Below, in pieces: positions 24,801 to 33,429 of a stretch of DNA of 64,000 bases (positions are counted from its first letter, which is position 1; the number at the start of each line of letters is the position of its first letter). A program made the translations under genes and the position numbers. This DNA comes from Streptomyces sp. VRA16 Mangrove soil (GTDB lineage: Bacteria; Actinomycetota; Actinomycetes; Streptomycetales; Streptomycetaceae). The notes below the pieces were generated by a model. The model was not told the origin of the DNA, did not search any database, and saw only the letters and a program-made list of their open reading frames with translations. The DNA is taken from positions 1-64,000 of the forward strand of contig NZ_JAFVLN010000022.1 in NCBI RefSeq assembly GCF_017377775.1, given 5' to 3'.

Positions 24801-25727
24801 ATGGCGCCGCTCACCTATGGCATACAGCTCCCGATCCAGTCCCAGAGCACCATGTACGCCGAGTCCTGGGAGGCGGGCGCGGGCGCGGCCGACCTCGTGG
24901 CGCTGGCCCGCGCCGCCGACCGCGGCGGCTTCGACTACCTCGCCTGCTGCGACCACGTCGCCATCCCGCGCCGGCTCGCCGACGCCATGTCGACGACCTG
25001 GTACGACCCCGTCGCCACCCTCTCCTTCCTGGCAGGTGTCACCGAGCGCGTACGGCTGCTGAGCCATGTGGCCGTCGTCGGGCTGCGGCACCCGCTGCTC
25101 TCCGCCAAGCAGTACGCCACCCTCGACCACCTCAGCGGCGGGCGGCTGATCCTCGGGGTCGGGGCCGGGCACGTGCAGGAGGAGTTCGAGGCGCTCGGCG
25201 TCGACTTCGCCCGGCGCGGGGCCGTGCTCGACGAGAGCATCGACGCGCTGAAGGCCGCGTTGGGGCCCGATGAATTCCCGACGCACAAGGGCGAGTTGTT
25301 CTCCTTCGAGGGGCTCGGGCAGCGGCCCCGGCCCGCGCAGGCGCGGGTGCCCGTGTGGGTGGGCGGTTCGTCCCCGGCGGCCGTGCGGCGGGCCGCGCTC
25401 AAGGGCGACGGCTGGCTGCCGCAGGGCGATCCGCGCGACCGGCTGCCCGCGCAGATCGAGAAGGTGCGCCGGCTGCGCGCCGAGGCCGGGATCGAGGCGC
25501 CGCTCGTCATCGGCGCCATCACCGAGCCGCTGTACGTGGGCGCGGCCGACTGGAGTGTCGGGCGGCGGACCCTCACCGGAGCGCCCGAGGGCATCGCCGA
25601 GTCGCTGCGCGCGTACGCCGCCATGGGGGTCCACCAGATCCAGATCCGGTTCCGCAGCCGGGGCCGCACCGAACTGCTCGACCAGATGGCGGCCTTCGCC
25701 GCCGATGTCGCTCCGCACCTCGACTGA
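24801..25727 (+). CDS. LLM-class flavin/F420-dependent oxidoreductase
   Basis: A 308-residue TIM-barrel protein of the luciferase-like family. The N-terminal region LTYGIQLPIQSQ, the FDYLACCDHVAIPRR loop, the LDHLSGGRLILGVGAGHVQEEFEALG block, and the C-terminal GVHQIQIRFRSRGRTELLDQM are present, all typical of F420-dependent members (TIGR03619-like). It may oxidise an alcohol or reduce an enone with F420, or use FMN. It has two palindromic operators upstream, and the SDR gene follows in the same direction. Confidence 0.85.
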   Translation: MAPLTYGIQLPIQSQSTMYAESWEAGAGAADLVALARAADRGGFDYLACCDHVAIPRRLADAMSTTWYDPVATLSFLAGVTERVRLLSHVAVVGLRHPLLSAKQYATLDHLSGGRLILGVGAGHVQEEFEALGVDFARRGAVLDESIDALKAALGPDEFPTHKGELFSFEGLGQRPRPAQARVPVWVGGSSPAAVRRAALKGDGWLPQGDPRDRLPAQIEKVRRLRAEAGIEAPLVIGAITEPLYVGAADWSVGRRTLTGAPEGIAESLRAYAAMGVHQIQIRFRSRGRTELLDQMAAFAADVAPHLD

Positions 25728-25787
25728 GCGGGTCGGGGGGAAGCAGAGGCACATCCCCACGCCGCCCGACATGCACTGCCCCACCCT

Positions 25788-25808
25788 CGAACCCGCTTCG
25801 CGGGCTCG
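25788..25808 (+). terminator. Possible weak terminator between LLM and SDR genes
   Basis: CGAACCCGC and GCGGGCTCG form a 9-bp stem with one mismatch and a TTC loop in the 258-bp gap 25728-25985. The rest of the gap shows no gene and no palindromic operator. Confidence 0.4.
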
Positions 25809-25985
25809 GGCGGGAGGGACCCCCTTCCGCACCGGCCGAAGGCCGAGAAGCTCCGCTGCCAGGACCTTCGTCCGGCACACCGATCGCACGCACCGGCTGC
25901 GACACCCGTCGCTGCCGCGACGGGCGCGGGGACGCACGTCTGCTTCCCCCGACCCGCTCAGCCGTATCGAGAGAGGAATTCAGGC

Positions 25986-26771
25986 ATGGGCAAGCTCGAT
26001 GGGCGCGTCGTCCTCATCACGGGCGCGGCGCGCGGCCAGGGGGAGCGGGAGGCCCGGCTGTTCGCCTCCGAAGGGGCGAAGGTCGTCGTCGCCGACGTCC
26101 TCGACGACCAGGGCGAGGCCGTCGCCAAGGACATCGGGGCAGGCGCCGTCTACGTACACCTCGATGTGAGCGACGAGGACGACTGGGCCGCCGCCGTGCG
26201 CGCCGCCAAGGACGCCTTCGGGAAGATCGACGGACTCGTCAACAACGCCGGCATCCTGCGGTTCAACGAACTCGTGTCGACGCCACTGGCGGAGTTCCAG
26301 CAGATCGTGCAGGTCAACCAGGTCGGGGCGTTCCTCGGGATCAAGACCGTCGCCCCGGAGATCGAGGCCGCGGGGGGCGGGTCCATCGTCAACACGGCCT
26401 CCTACACCGGCGTGACGGGCATGGCGTACGTCGGGGCCTACACCGCCACCAAGCACGCCATCGTCGGGCTCACGCGCGTCGCCGCGCTCGAACTCGCCGC
26501 CAAGAAGATCCGCGTCAACGCCGTCTGCCCCGGCGCCATCGACACCGCCATGAGCAACCCCGCCCAGCTCGATCCGACGGCCGACACCGAGGAGGCCGCG
26601 CAGGCCCTCGGAGAGCTGTACAGCAAGCTCGTGCCGCTGGGGCGGGTCGGGCAGCCCGACGAGGTGGCGCGGCTCGCGCTCTTCCTCACCGCCGAGGAGG
26701 ACTCCTCCTACATCACCGGGCAGCCGTTCGTGATCGACGGCGGCTGGCTCGCCGGGGTGTCCGTGCTCTGA
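25986..26771 (+). CDS. Short-chain dehydrogenase/reductase
   Basis: A 261-residue classical SDR. The NAD(P) glycine motif is LITGAARGQGERE (TGxxxGxG), D61 in YVHLDVSDEDDW region, NNAG at 86-89, active-site Ser in NTASYTG, and YTATKHAIVG for the Tyr and Lys (YxxxK). It oxidises a secondary alcohol or reduces a ketone. It is in the palindrome-marked cluster, and probably part of the upstream LLM transcript although a 258-bp gap separates them. The similar SDR at 50.2-51.0 kb is not a close copy. Confidence 0.88.
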   Translation: MGKLDGRVVLITGAARGQGEREARLFASEGAKVVVADVLDDQGEAVAKDIGAGAVYVHLDVSDEDDWAAAVRAAKDAFGKIDGLVNNAGILRFNELVSTPLAEFQQIVQVNQVGAFLGIKTVAPEIEAAGGGSIVNTASYTGVTGMAYVGAYTATKHAIVGLTRVAALELAAKKIRVNAVCPGAIDTAMSNPAQLDPTADTEEAAQALGELYSKLVPLGRVGQPDEVARLALFLTAEEDSSYITGQPFVIDGGWLAGVSVL

Positions 26772-26784
26772 CCCCCACCTGCGG

Positions 26785-26799
26785 CTGACGATGCGTCAG
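26785..26799. promoter_or_regulatory. Palindromic operator, copy 4
   Basis: CTGACGATGCGTCAG, perfect palindrome in the promoter gap before the second LLM gene. Its centre is 60 bp from copy 5. Confidence 0.78.
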
Positions 26800-26844
26800 G
26801 TATTGACGGTCGTGGGCCGCGGTGGAACAGTCTTCCCATCCAAT

Positions 26845-26859
26845 CTGACGGATCGTCAG
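26845..26859. promoter_or_regulatory. Palindromic operator, copy 5
   Basis: CTGACGGATCGTCAG, perfect palindrome 25 bp upstream of the TTG start of the second LLM gene. A half-site-like CTGACGAGG follows at 26863. Confidence 0.78.
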
Positions 26860-26884
26860 AAACTGACGAGGACGGTGAACCTCC

Positions 26885-28003
26885 TTGGAATTCGGGCTCT
26901 TTGTACAGGGATACGTGGGCAAGCAGGCGCTGACCGACCCCACCGCCGAGCACCGCGCGCTCATGAACGAGACCGAGTACGTCATCCAGGCGGACAAGTC
27001 CGGCTTCAAGTACGCCTGGGCGTCCGAGCACCACTTCCTGGAGGAGTACTCGCATCTGTCGGCCAACGACGTGTTCCTCGGGTATCTGGCGCACGCCACC
27101 GAGCGGATCCACCTCGGCTCCGGCATCTTCAACCCGCTCGCCCAGGTGAACCACCCGGTCAAGGTCGCCGAGAAGGTCGCGATGCTCGACCACCTCAGCG
27201 AGGGGCGGTTCGAGTTCGGCAGCGGGCGCGGGGCGGGCTCGCACGAGATCCTCGGCTTCATCCCTGGTGTGACGGACATGAACTACACCAAGGAGATATG
27301 GGAAGAGACCATCGCCGAGTTCCCGAAGATGTGGCTCCAGGACGAGTACGCCGGGTTCCAGGGCAAGCACTGGTCGCTGCCGCCGCGCAAGATCTTCCCC
27401 AAGCCGTACGGGACGTCGCACCCCGCCATGTGGTACGCGGCCGGGTCCCCGCCCTCGTACGCGATGGCCGCCCGCAAGGGGCTCGGCGTGCTCGGCTTCA
27501 GCGTCCAGAAGGTCTCCGACATGGAGTGGGTCCTGGAGCAGTACAAGAACGCCATCCCCGAGGCCGAGCCGGTCGGTGACTTCGTCAACGACAACGTGAT
27601 GGTGACGTCCACGGCCATCTGTGCCGAGACGCACGACAAGGCCGTCGACATCGCGATCGGCGGCGGGCTCAACTACCTCCAGTCGCTGGTGTTCCGCTAC
27701 CACGACACCTTCCCGCGGCCCGAGGGCATCCCCGAGTGGCCCGAGGTGCTGCCCGAGTACAACCGGGAGATCATCGAGCTGCTCATCGCCGAGGAGCTGA
27801 TGATCTGCGGGGACCCGGACGAGGTGCTCCAGCAGTGCAAGCGCTGGGAGCAGGCCGGGGCCGACCAGCTCTCCTTCGGACTGCCGATCGGGATCTCGCA
27901 CGAGGACACCCTGAACACGATCAAGCTCATCGGGGAGCATGTCATCCCCAAGATCGACACGGATCCTGTTCACCGGACCACTCGGTTCCGGTCCGCTGTC
28001 TGA
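26885..28003 (+). CDS. LLM-class flavin-dependent monooxygenase
   Basis: A 372-residue luciferase-like protein starting at TTG. MEFGLFVQGYVGKQA, the WASEHHFLEEYSHLSAND segment, IHLGSGIFNPLAQ, and FEFGSGRGAGSHEILGF resemble bacterial luciferase-type FMNH2 monooxygenases rather than the F420 type. A C-terminal ELMICGDPDEVLQQCKRWEQ helix is family-typical. It probably hydroxylates or Baeyer-Villiger-oxidises a metabolite. Two perfect palindromic operators lie upstream, so it should have its own controlled promoter. Confidence 0.86.
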   Translation: MEFGLFVQGYVGKQALTDPTAEHRALMNETEYVIQADKSGFKYAWASEHHFLEEYSHLSANDVFLGYLAHATERIHLGSGIFNPLAQVNHPVKVAEKVAMLDHLSEGRFEFGSGRGAGSHEILGFIPGVTDMNYTKEIWEETIAEFPKMWLQDEYAGFQGKHWSLPPRKIFPKPYGTSHPAMWYAAGSPPSYAMAARKGLGVLGFSVQKVSDMEWVLEQYKNAIPEAEPVGDFVNDNVMVTSTAICAETHDKAVDIAIGGGLNYLQSLVFRYHDTFPRPEGIPEWPEVLPEYNREIIELLIAEELMICGDPDEVLQQCKRWEQAGADQLSFGLPIGISHEDTLNTIKLIGEHVIPKIDTDPVHRTTRFRSAV

Positions 28004-28014
28004 GCCACCGTGCC

Positions 28015-28053
28015 GCCCCAGCTCTCCTCCTCCCGGACAAGGAGAGCTGGGGC
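28015..28053 (+). terminator. Terminator after second LLM gene
   Basis: GCCCCAGCTCTCC (28015-28027) pairs perfectly with GGAGAGCTGGGGC (28041-28053), stem 13 bp, loop 13. Only about 100 bases separate it from the D-aminoacylase start, so the latter may depend on read-through or a promoter of its own. Confidence 0.8.
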
Positions 28054-28151
28054 CCCTTGGCGTCACCGTCGCGGGGCTCTGCCCCGGTCCCCGCTGCCTC
28101 TCGTTCAAGGGCGGGGCTTGATTTTGCTGAGCTCGATTCTGAGGAGCAGGC

Positions 28152-29891
28152 ATGTTCGACCACCTCATCAAGGGCGCGACCGTCGTCGACGGGACCGGCG
28201 CCCCCGCCCGCGTCGCCGATGTCGGCATCCGCGACGGGCGCATCGCCGTCATCGCCGAGCCGGGCACCGTCACCGAGCAGGCGCGGACCAGCGAGGACGC
28301 CTCCGGGCTCGTGCTCGCGCCCGGGTTCGTCGATCCGCACACGCACTACGACGCCCAGCTGTTCTGGGACCCGTACGCGACCCCGTCCCTGAACCACGGG
28401 GTGACGACCGTCGCGGGCGGCAACTGCGGCTTCACCCTCGCCCCGCTGCACCCCGACCGCCCGGACGACGCCGACTACACGCGGCGCATGATGTCCAAGG
28501 TGGAGGGGATGTCGCTGGTCGCCCTGGAGGAAGGGGCGCCCTGGACCTGGAACTCCTTCGGGGAGTACCTCGACGCCCTCGACGGGCGGATCGCCGTCAA
28601 CGCCGGGTTCATGGTGGGGCACTGCGCGCTGCGCCGGTACGTCATGGGGGCGGACGCCGTCGGCGGGCAGCCCAGTGAGCAGCAGATGCGGGAGATGCTG
28701 GACCTGTTCCACGCGGCCATGGACGCCGGGGCCTGGGGCTTGTCCACCACCCAGTCGTCGACGCACTCGGACGGGGACGGCGAACCGGTCGCCTCGCGGC
28801 ACGCCCTGCCGGCCGAACTCATCGCCCTGAGCAGGGCGGTCGGGGAGCACGAGGGTACGCAGATCGAGGCGATCGTCGCCGGGTGCCTCGATCAGTTCAG
28901 CGACGACGAGATCGATCTGTTCGTGGAGATGAGCGCCGTCGCCGGGCGGCCCCTGAACTGGAACGTGCTCACCATCGACGCCGCCGTTCCGGAGCGCGTG
29001 CCGCGGCAGCTCGTGGCGAGCGAGCGGGCCCGTAAGTCCGGCGGCCGTGTCGTCGCCCTGACCATGCCGATCCTGACCCCGATGAACATGTCGCTCGGCA
29101 CGTTCTGCGCGCTGAACCTCATCCCCGGGTGGGGCGACGTCCTCGGGCTGCCGGTCGACGAGCGGATCGAGAAGCTGCGCGATCCCGAGGTGCGGGCCGG
29201 GATGCTGCGGCGGGCCGACAGCAAGGAGGCCGGGGTGTTCCGGCGGCTCGCCGACTTCGGCCGGTACGTCATCGGGGACACCTACTCCGAGGCCAACGAA
29301 GGGCTGACCGGGCGCGTGGTGCGCGACATCGCCGCCGAGCGCGGGCAGGAGCCCTTCGAGTGCCTCGTCGAGATCTGCGCCAACGACCGCCTGCGTACGG
29401 TCCTGTGGCCGATGCCGACCGACAACGACCCCGACTCCTGGACGCTGCGCGCCGAGACCTGGCAGCACGAGGACGTCATGCTCGGCGGGTCCGACGCGGG
29501 CGCCCACCTGGACCGGATGTGCGGTGCGCCCTACACGACCCGGTTCATCGGCGACTGTCTGCGCGGGCGCCGGCTCGTGAGCCTGGAGCAGGCCGTGAAG
29601 ATGCTGACCGACGACCCGGCGCAGCTGTTCGGGCTGCGCGAGCGGGGGCGGGTGCAGGAGGGCTTCCACGCCGACCTGGTGCTCTTCGACCCGGAGGCCA
29701 TCGACGCCGGCAAGGCCACCCTCGTCCACGATCTGCCGGGCGACAGCCCGCGCCTCGACTCCAGGGCGATCGGGATCACGGCCGTGTGGGTCAACGGCGT
29801 CGAGGCGATCCGGGACGACGTCGTCAGCGGCGCCGTGCCCGGCAAGGTGCTCCGCTCGGGGCAGGACACCAGGACGGTGAGCACCAAGTGA
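28152..29891 (+). CDS. N-acyl-D-amino-acid deacylase family amidohydrolase
   Basis: A 579-residue enzyme. The first metal motif is PGFVDPHTHYDAQ (H63, H65), followed by GGNCGFTLAP (Cys ligand), VGHCALRRYVMG, and SDAGAHLDRM with the metal Asp. This is the D-aminoacylase/dihydroorotase-like amidohydrolase family, which hydrolyses N-acyl-D-amino acids or related amides. In this context the true substrate may be any amide or lactone made by the monooxygenases. Its GTGA stop/start overlap with the aldehyde dehydrogenase gene shows they are co-transcribed. Confidence 0.88.
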   Translation: MFDHLIKGATVVDGTGAPARVADVGIRDGRIAVIAEPGTVTEQARTSEDASGLVLAPGFVDPHTHYDAQLFWDPYATPSLNHGVTTVAGGNCGFTLAPLHPDRPDDADYTRRMMSKVEGMSLVALEEGAPWTWNSFGEYLDALDGRIAVNAGFMVGHCALRRYVMGADAVGGQPSEQQMREMLDLFHAAMDAGAWGLSTTQSSTHSDGDGEPVASRHALPAELIALSRAVGEHEGTQIEAIVAGCLDQFSDDEIDLFVEMSAVAGRPLNWNVLTIDAAVPERVPRQLVASERARKSGGRVVALTMPILTPMNMSLGTFCALNLIPGWGDVLGLPVDERIEKLRDPEVRAGMLRRADSKEAGVFRRLADFGRYVIGDTYSEANEGLTGRVVRDIAAERGQEPFECLVEICANDRLRTVLWPMPTDNDPDSWTLRAETWQHEDVMLGGSDAGAHLDRMCGAPYTTRFIGDCLRGRRLVSLEQAVKMLTDDPAQLFGLRERGRVQEGFHADLVLFDPEAIDAGKATLVHDLPGDSPRLDSRAIGITAVWVNGVEAIRDDVVSGAVPGKVLRSGQDTRTVSTK

Positions 29892-31348
29892 CCAGTGAGC
29901 AGCGGCTGTTCGTCGGTGGTGAGTGGATCGAGCCCGCGGGCGGCCACTATGAAGTGATCGATCCGGCGAGCGAGGAGGTCGTCGGGCTCGCCCCCGAGGC
30001 CTCGCGGCAGCAGGTGTACGACGCCGCGCGCGCCGCCCGCGACGCCTTCGGGCCGTGGTCGCGGACCACGCCGCGGGAGCGGTCCGCGATCCTCGACCGG
30101 GCCGCCGACATCATGCAGCGCGACTTCGCCGACCACGCCGAGCTCGCGCAGGCGGAGAGCGGCGCGACCAGCGGCACCGCGCGCGGGATGCAGGTCGCGG
30201 TGGGGGTGGCGCGGTTCCGGCGGTACGCGCGGGGCGCCCTGGAACCCGTGGAGGAAGGGCTGCCGCCGCAGATCAACGAGGCCGGGCCGATGGGGAAGGC
30301 CGGGGTGGTGGGCGCCCTCGCCGTGCGGCAGCCGGTCGGCGTCGTCACCTGCATCACCTCGTACAACAACCCGTGGGCCAACCCCGCGGGCAAGGTCGCC
30401 CCCGCGCTCGCCATGGGCAACACGGTCGTCGTGAAGCCCGCTCCGCAGGACCCGCTGTCCGTGTACCGGATGGCGGCCGCGCTGGAGGAGGCCGGAGTCC
30501 CGCGCGGGGTGGTCAACGTCGTCAGCGGCGCCTGCGTCGACGTAGGAGAGGCGGCCGTCGACGCGCCGGACGTCGACATGGTCAGCTTCACCGGGTCCAC
30601 CGCCGTCGGGCAGCGCATCGGCGAGGTGTGCGGGCGGGCCATGAAGCGGCAGCTGATGGAGCTGGGCGGCAAGGGCGCGGCGGTCGTGTTCGGCGACGCC
30701 GACCTGGACTTGGCCGTCGCCGGGATCGGCACGACGTACGCCTTCTACAGCGGTCAGATCTGCACGGCCCCGACGCGGGCGATCGTGCACCGGTCCGTGT
30801 ACGACGCGTTCGTGGAGAAGCTGACCGGCTACATCGCCTTCATGAAGGTCGGTGACCCCCGCGCCAAGGGGACCGTGGTCGGGCCCGTCATCTCCCGCGG
30901 GCACCGCGAGCGCGTCGAGTCGTACGTGGAGCTGGGGCGCAAGGAGGGGGCGACCGTCGTCGCGGGCGGGGAGCGGCCGGACCTCGGCACGGGGTTCTAC
31001 GTCGCGCCCACCCTGCTCGCCGACTGCACCAACGACATGCGGGTGGTCCGCGAGGAGATCTTCGGCCCGGTCGTCGCCGTCGTCCCCTTCGACGGGGACG
31101 AGGACGAGGCGGTGGCCCTCGCCAACGACTCCGAGTACGGGCTCATCGACTACGTGTGGTCCGGGGACGTCGCGCGCGCCTTCCGCGTCGCGCGGCGGCT
31201 GCGGGCCGGCGGGGTCGGGGTGAACACGGTCGGGCGGAACATGGAGGCCCCGTTCGGCGGGTTCAAGAAGAGCGGGGTGGGCCGTGACGTCGGCTCGTAC
31301 GCGCTGCACGCCTACAGCGAGCTGCAGTCGATCGTGTGGCCCGGGTGA
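29888..31348 (+). CDS. NAD(P)-dependent aldehyde dehydrogenase
   Basis: A 486-residue ALDH-superfamily enzyme starting at GTG inside the previous stop. The cofactor motif FTGSTAVGQ, general-base E258 in MELGGKG, and nucleophile C292 in YSGQICTAPTR are seen, plus the late EIFGPVVAVVPF and GVNTVGRNMEAPFGGFKKSG blocks. It would oxidise an aldehyde product of the pathway to an acid. The PxN motif is represented by ITSYNNPWANP. It ends the catabolic block before the permease. Confidence 0.92.
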   Translation: MTSEQRLFVGGEWIEPAGGHYEVIDPASEEVVGLAPEASRQQVYDAARAARDAFGPWSRTTPRERSAILDRAADIMQRDFADHAELAQAESGATSGTARGMQVAVGVARFRRYARGALEPVEEGLPPQINEAGPMGKAGVVGALAVRQPVGVVTCITSYNNPWANPAGKVAPALAMGNTVVVKPAPQDPLSVYRMAAALEEAGVPRGVVNVVSGACVDVGEAAVDAPDVDMVSFTGSTAVGQRIGEVCGRAMKRQLMELGGKGAAVVFGDADLDLAVAGIGTTYAFYSGQICTAPTRAIVHRSVYDAFVEKLTGYIAFMKVGDPRAKGTVVGPVISRGHRERVESYVELGRKEGATVVAGGERPDLGTGFYVAPTLLADCTNDMRVVREEIFGPVVAVVPFDGDEDEAVALANDSEYGLIDYVWSGDVARAFRVARRLRAGGVGVNTVGRNMEAPFGGFKKSGVGRDVGSYALHAYSELQSIVWPG

Positions 31349-31571
31349 CGTGACGGAACTGGCACGGGAAACTTTGGAAGAGGGCAAAACGGACCCGGCT
31401 GCGATTACCGAATATCGGACACCGGGCCGATTGCCTTGTGTTCTGCGACTAGAATCCGAGTTCCCCCTTCGGAACATGGTGCAGTAGTCCGAATTGCCCG
31501 TGGATAGCTAAGTCGACAGATCCTGAAGTATCCCGGTAGATGTGGAAACCGCAGGATTTAACGTCCTGTTC

Positions 31572-33119
31572 ATGACTCAGCTGGACGTGCGGCCCGAGAG
31601 TGCGACGGGCAACGGGAAGGGCCAGGGCAAAGGGCTCGGCGGGAACTCCGTCGGGCTGCTCGGCAGCGCGGTCATCGGCGTCTCCACCGTCGCCCCGGTC
31701 TACTGCCTGACCTCGACCCTCGGCTCCACGGCCGGTGAGGTCGGGCTCCAGATGCCCGCGGTGTTCCTGGCCGGATTCCTGCCGATGCTGCTCGTCGCGT
31801 TCGCGTACCGCGAGCTGAACAAGGTCATGCCGGACTGCGGCACCTCGTTCACCTGGACCGTGAAGGCGTTCGGGCCGCGCGTGGGCTGGATGTGCGGCTG
31901 GGGCCTGGTGATCGCCACGATCATCGTCCTGTCCAATCTGGCCGGTGTCGCGACCTCGTACTTCTGGCTGCTCGCCGGGGAGATCACCGGTAGCTCCGCG
32001 GTGGCGGACCTGGACGGGAACAAGGCCGTCCACATCGTCACGTGCCTGGCGCTGATCGCCGCCGCGACCGCGATCAGCTACCGCGGCATGACCGCCACGA
32101 AGGGCGTCCAGTACACGCTCGTGGGGCTCCAGCTCGTGGTGCTCGCCGTCTTCGTGGCGATGGCCGTGGCCAAGGCGGGCTCGGCGGACTTCGCGGGCCC
32201 GTCCGTCGACTTCTCCTGGTCGTGGCTGAACCCGTTCGCGGTGCAGTCCTTCGGCGCGTTCACCGCGGGCCTGTCCCTGTCGATCTTCATGTACTGGGGC
32301 TGGGACACCTGCCTCACCGCGAACGAGGAGACGATCGGCTCCGAGAAGACGCCGGGGCGCGCCGCGCTCATCGCGATGGTCGTCCTCGTCGGTTCCTACC
32401 TCGCCACCGGGGTCGCCGCGCAGATGGTCGTCGGCTCGGGCGACAAGGGCCTCGGCCTCGCCAACCCCGACACCTCCGACAACGTCTTCGCGGCGCTGGC
32501 CGGCCCGGTGATGGGCCCCACCCTCGGCATCCTGCTCTTCGTCGCGGTCCTCGCCTCGGCGGCGGCCAGCCTCCAGACCACGTTCATCCCGGTCGCCCGC
32601 ACGGTCCTGGCCATGTCGACGTACGAGGCCCTCCCGGCGTCGTACGCCCGCGTCCACCCGCGCTTTCGCACGCCGGGCCGCGCCACGGTGACGGCGGGCG
32701 TCGCCACCGCGGTCTTCTACACGGTCATGACGCTGGTCTCCGAGCACGTCCTCGTCGACACGATCTACGCGCTCGGCCTCATGATCTGCTTCTACTACGC
32801 GCTCACGGCCTTCGCCTGCGCCTGGTACTTCAAGGCCGAACTGCGCCGCTCCGTACGGGACCTCGCCTTCAAGGGGATCTTCCCCGTGCTCGGCGGTGTG
32901 CTGCTCTCGGCCGTCTTCGTGAAGACCCTCGTCGACATGTGGAACCCGGCCTACGGCAGCGGCTCGTCCGTCCTCGGCGTCGGCTCGGTCTTCGTCATAG
33001 GGGTCGGACTGCTGCTCGTCGGCGTCGTGATCATGCTGGTGATGGGGCGCCGCAGCCCGGCGTTCTTCCGCGGCGAGGTGCTGAACCGGCAGACCGCGGT
33101 GCTGGTGGTCGAGGAGTGA
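31572..33119 (+). CDS. APC-family amino-acid/organic-amine permease
   Basis: A 515-residue integral membrane protein with about 12 to 14 helices. The family signature near helix 1 is GLLGSAVIGVSTVAPVYCL, and LNKVMPDCGTSFTWTVKAFGPRVG matches APC helix 2-3 loops. It would import amino acids, polyamines or amine-containing compounds across the membrane. It follows the ALDH gene by 223 bp without a palindrome in between, so it may or may not belong to the regulon. The ATG at 31572 fits; the earlier in-frame ATG adds a short tail. Confidence 0.9.
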   Translation: MTQLDVRPESATGNGKGQGKGLGGNSVGLLGSAVIGVSTVAPVYCLTSTLGSTAGEVGLQMPAVFLAGFLPMLLVAFAYRELNKVMPDCGTSFTWTVKAFGPRVGWMCGWGLVIATIIVLSNLAGVATSYFWLLAGEITGSSAVADLDGNKAVHIVTCLALIAAATAISYRGMTATKGVQYTLVGLQLVVLAVFVAMAVAKAGSADFAGPSVDFSWSWLNPFAVQSFGAFTAGLSLSIFMYWGWDTCLTANEETIGSEKTPGRAALIAMVVLVGSYLATGVAAQMVVGSGDKGLGLANPDTSDNVFAALAGPVMGPTLGILLFVAVLASAAASLQTTFIPVARTVLAMSTYEALPASYARVHPRFRTPGRATVTAGVATAVFYTVMTLVSEHVLVDTIYALGLMICFYYALTAFACAWYFKAELRRSVRDLAFKGIFPVLGGVLLSAVFVKTLVDMWNPAYGSGSSVLGVGSVFVIGVGLLLVGVVIMLVMGRRSPAFFRGEVLNRQTAVLVVEE

Positions 33120-33131
33120 GCGGGGCGGGGC

Positions 33132-33410
33132 TCAGCGGTCGAGGTCCGTCACGGTGACGCCGAGTCCCGCCGACTGATCCGGTGCGACCGTGGCGATCAG
33201 GGCGCCGGTCGGCGGCGTGCGGTTCGGGCGGGCCACATGGACGGCCCGCGCCCACGCCGTCTCCACCGCTGCGCCGGGCGTGTGCCGGACGTGCCCGGAC
33301 TCCGGGCACGTCCGCACGCTGTACGACCGGCACAGCGGGATCCGGCCGTCCCCGTCGAGCGGGAGGACCCGGACGCAGCGGCGGGCGCAGGGCCCGTCGG
33401 CGTCGGTCAT
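33132..33410 (-). CDS. Hypothetical small Cys-containing protein
   Basis: A 92-residue protein of unknown function. Codon use is strongly G/C at third positions throughout, so it looks coded. Cysteines cluster at the N-terminus (CARRC, then LCRSYSVRTC), which could bind metal or form a disulfide. The ATG starts 20 bp after the PHP-domain gene stop on the same strand, suggesting co-transcription. The rest shows only alternating hydrophobic strands (GALIATVAP, GVTVTDL). I do not recognise a family. Confidence 0.6.
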   Translation of the reverse strand: MTDADGPCARRCVRVLPLDGDGRIPLCRSYSVRTCPESGHVRHTPGAAVETAWARAVHVARPNRTPPTGALIATVAPDQSAGLGVTVTDLDR

Positions 33411-33429
33411 CGCGGCAGGTCAGGCCGCG

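Noticed and set aside
24729..26859. CRISPR-like array from repeated CTGACG motifs
   Set aside because: Repeats are 15-bp palindromes at irregular distances in promoter gaps, with no uniform spacers and no cas genes.
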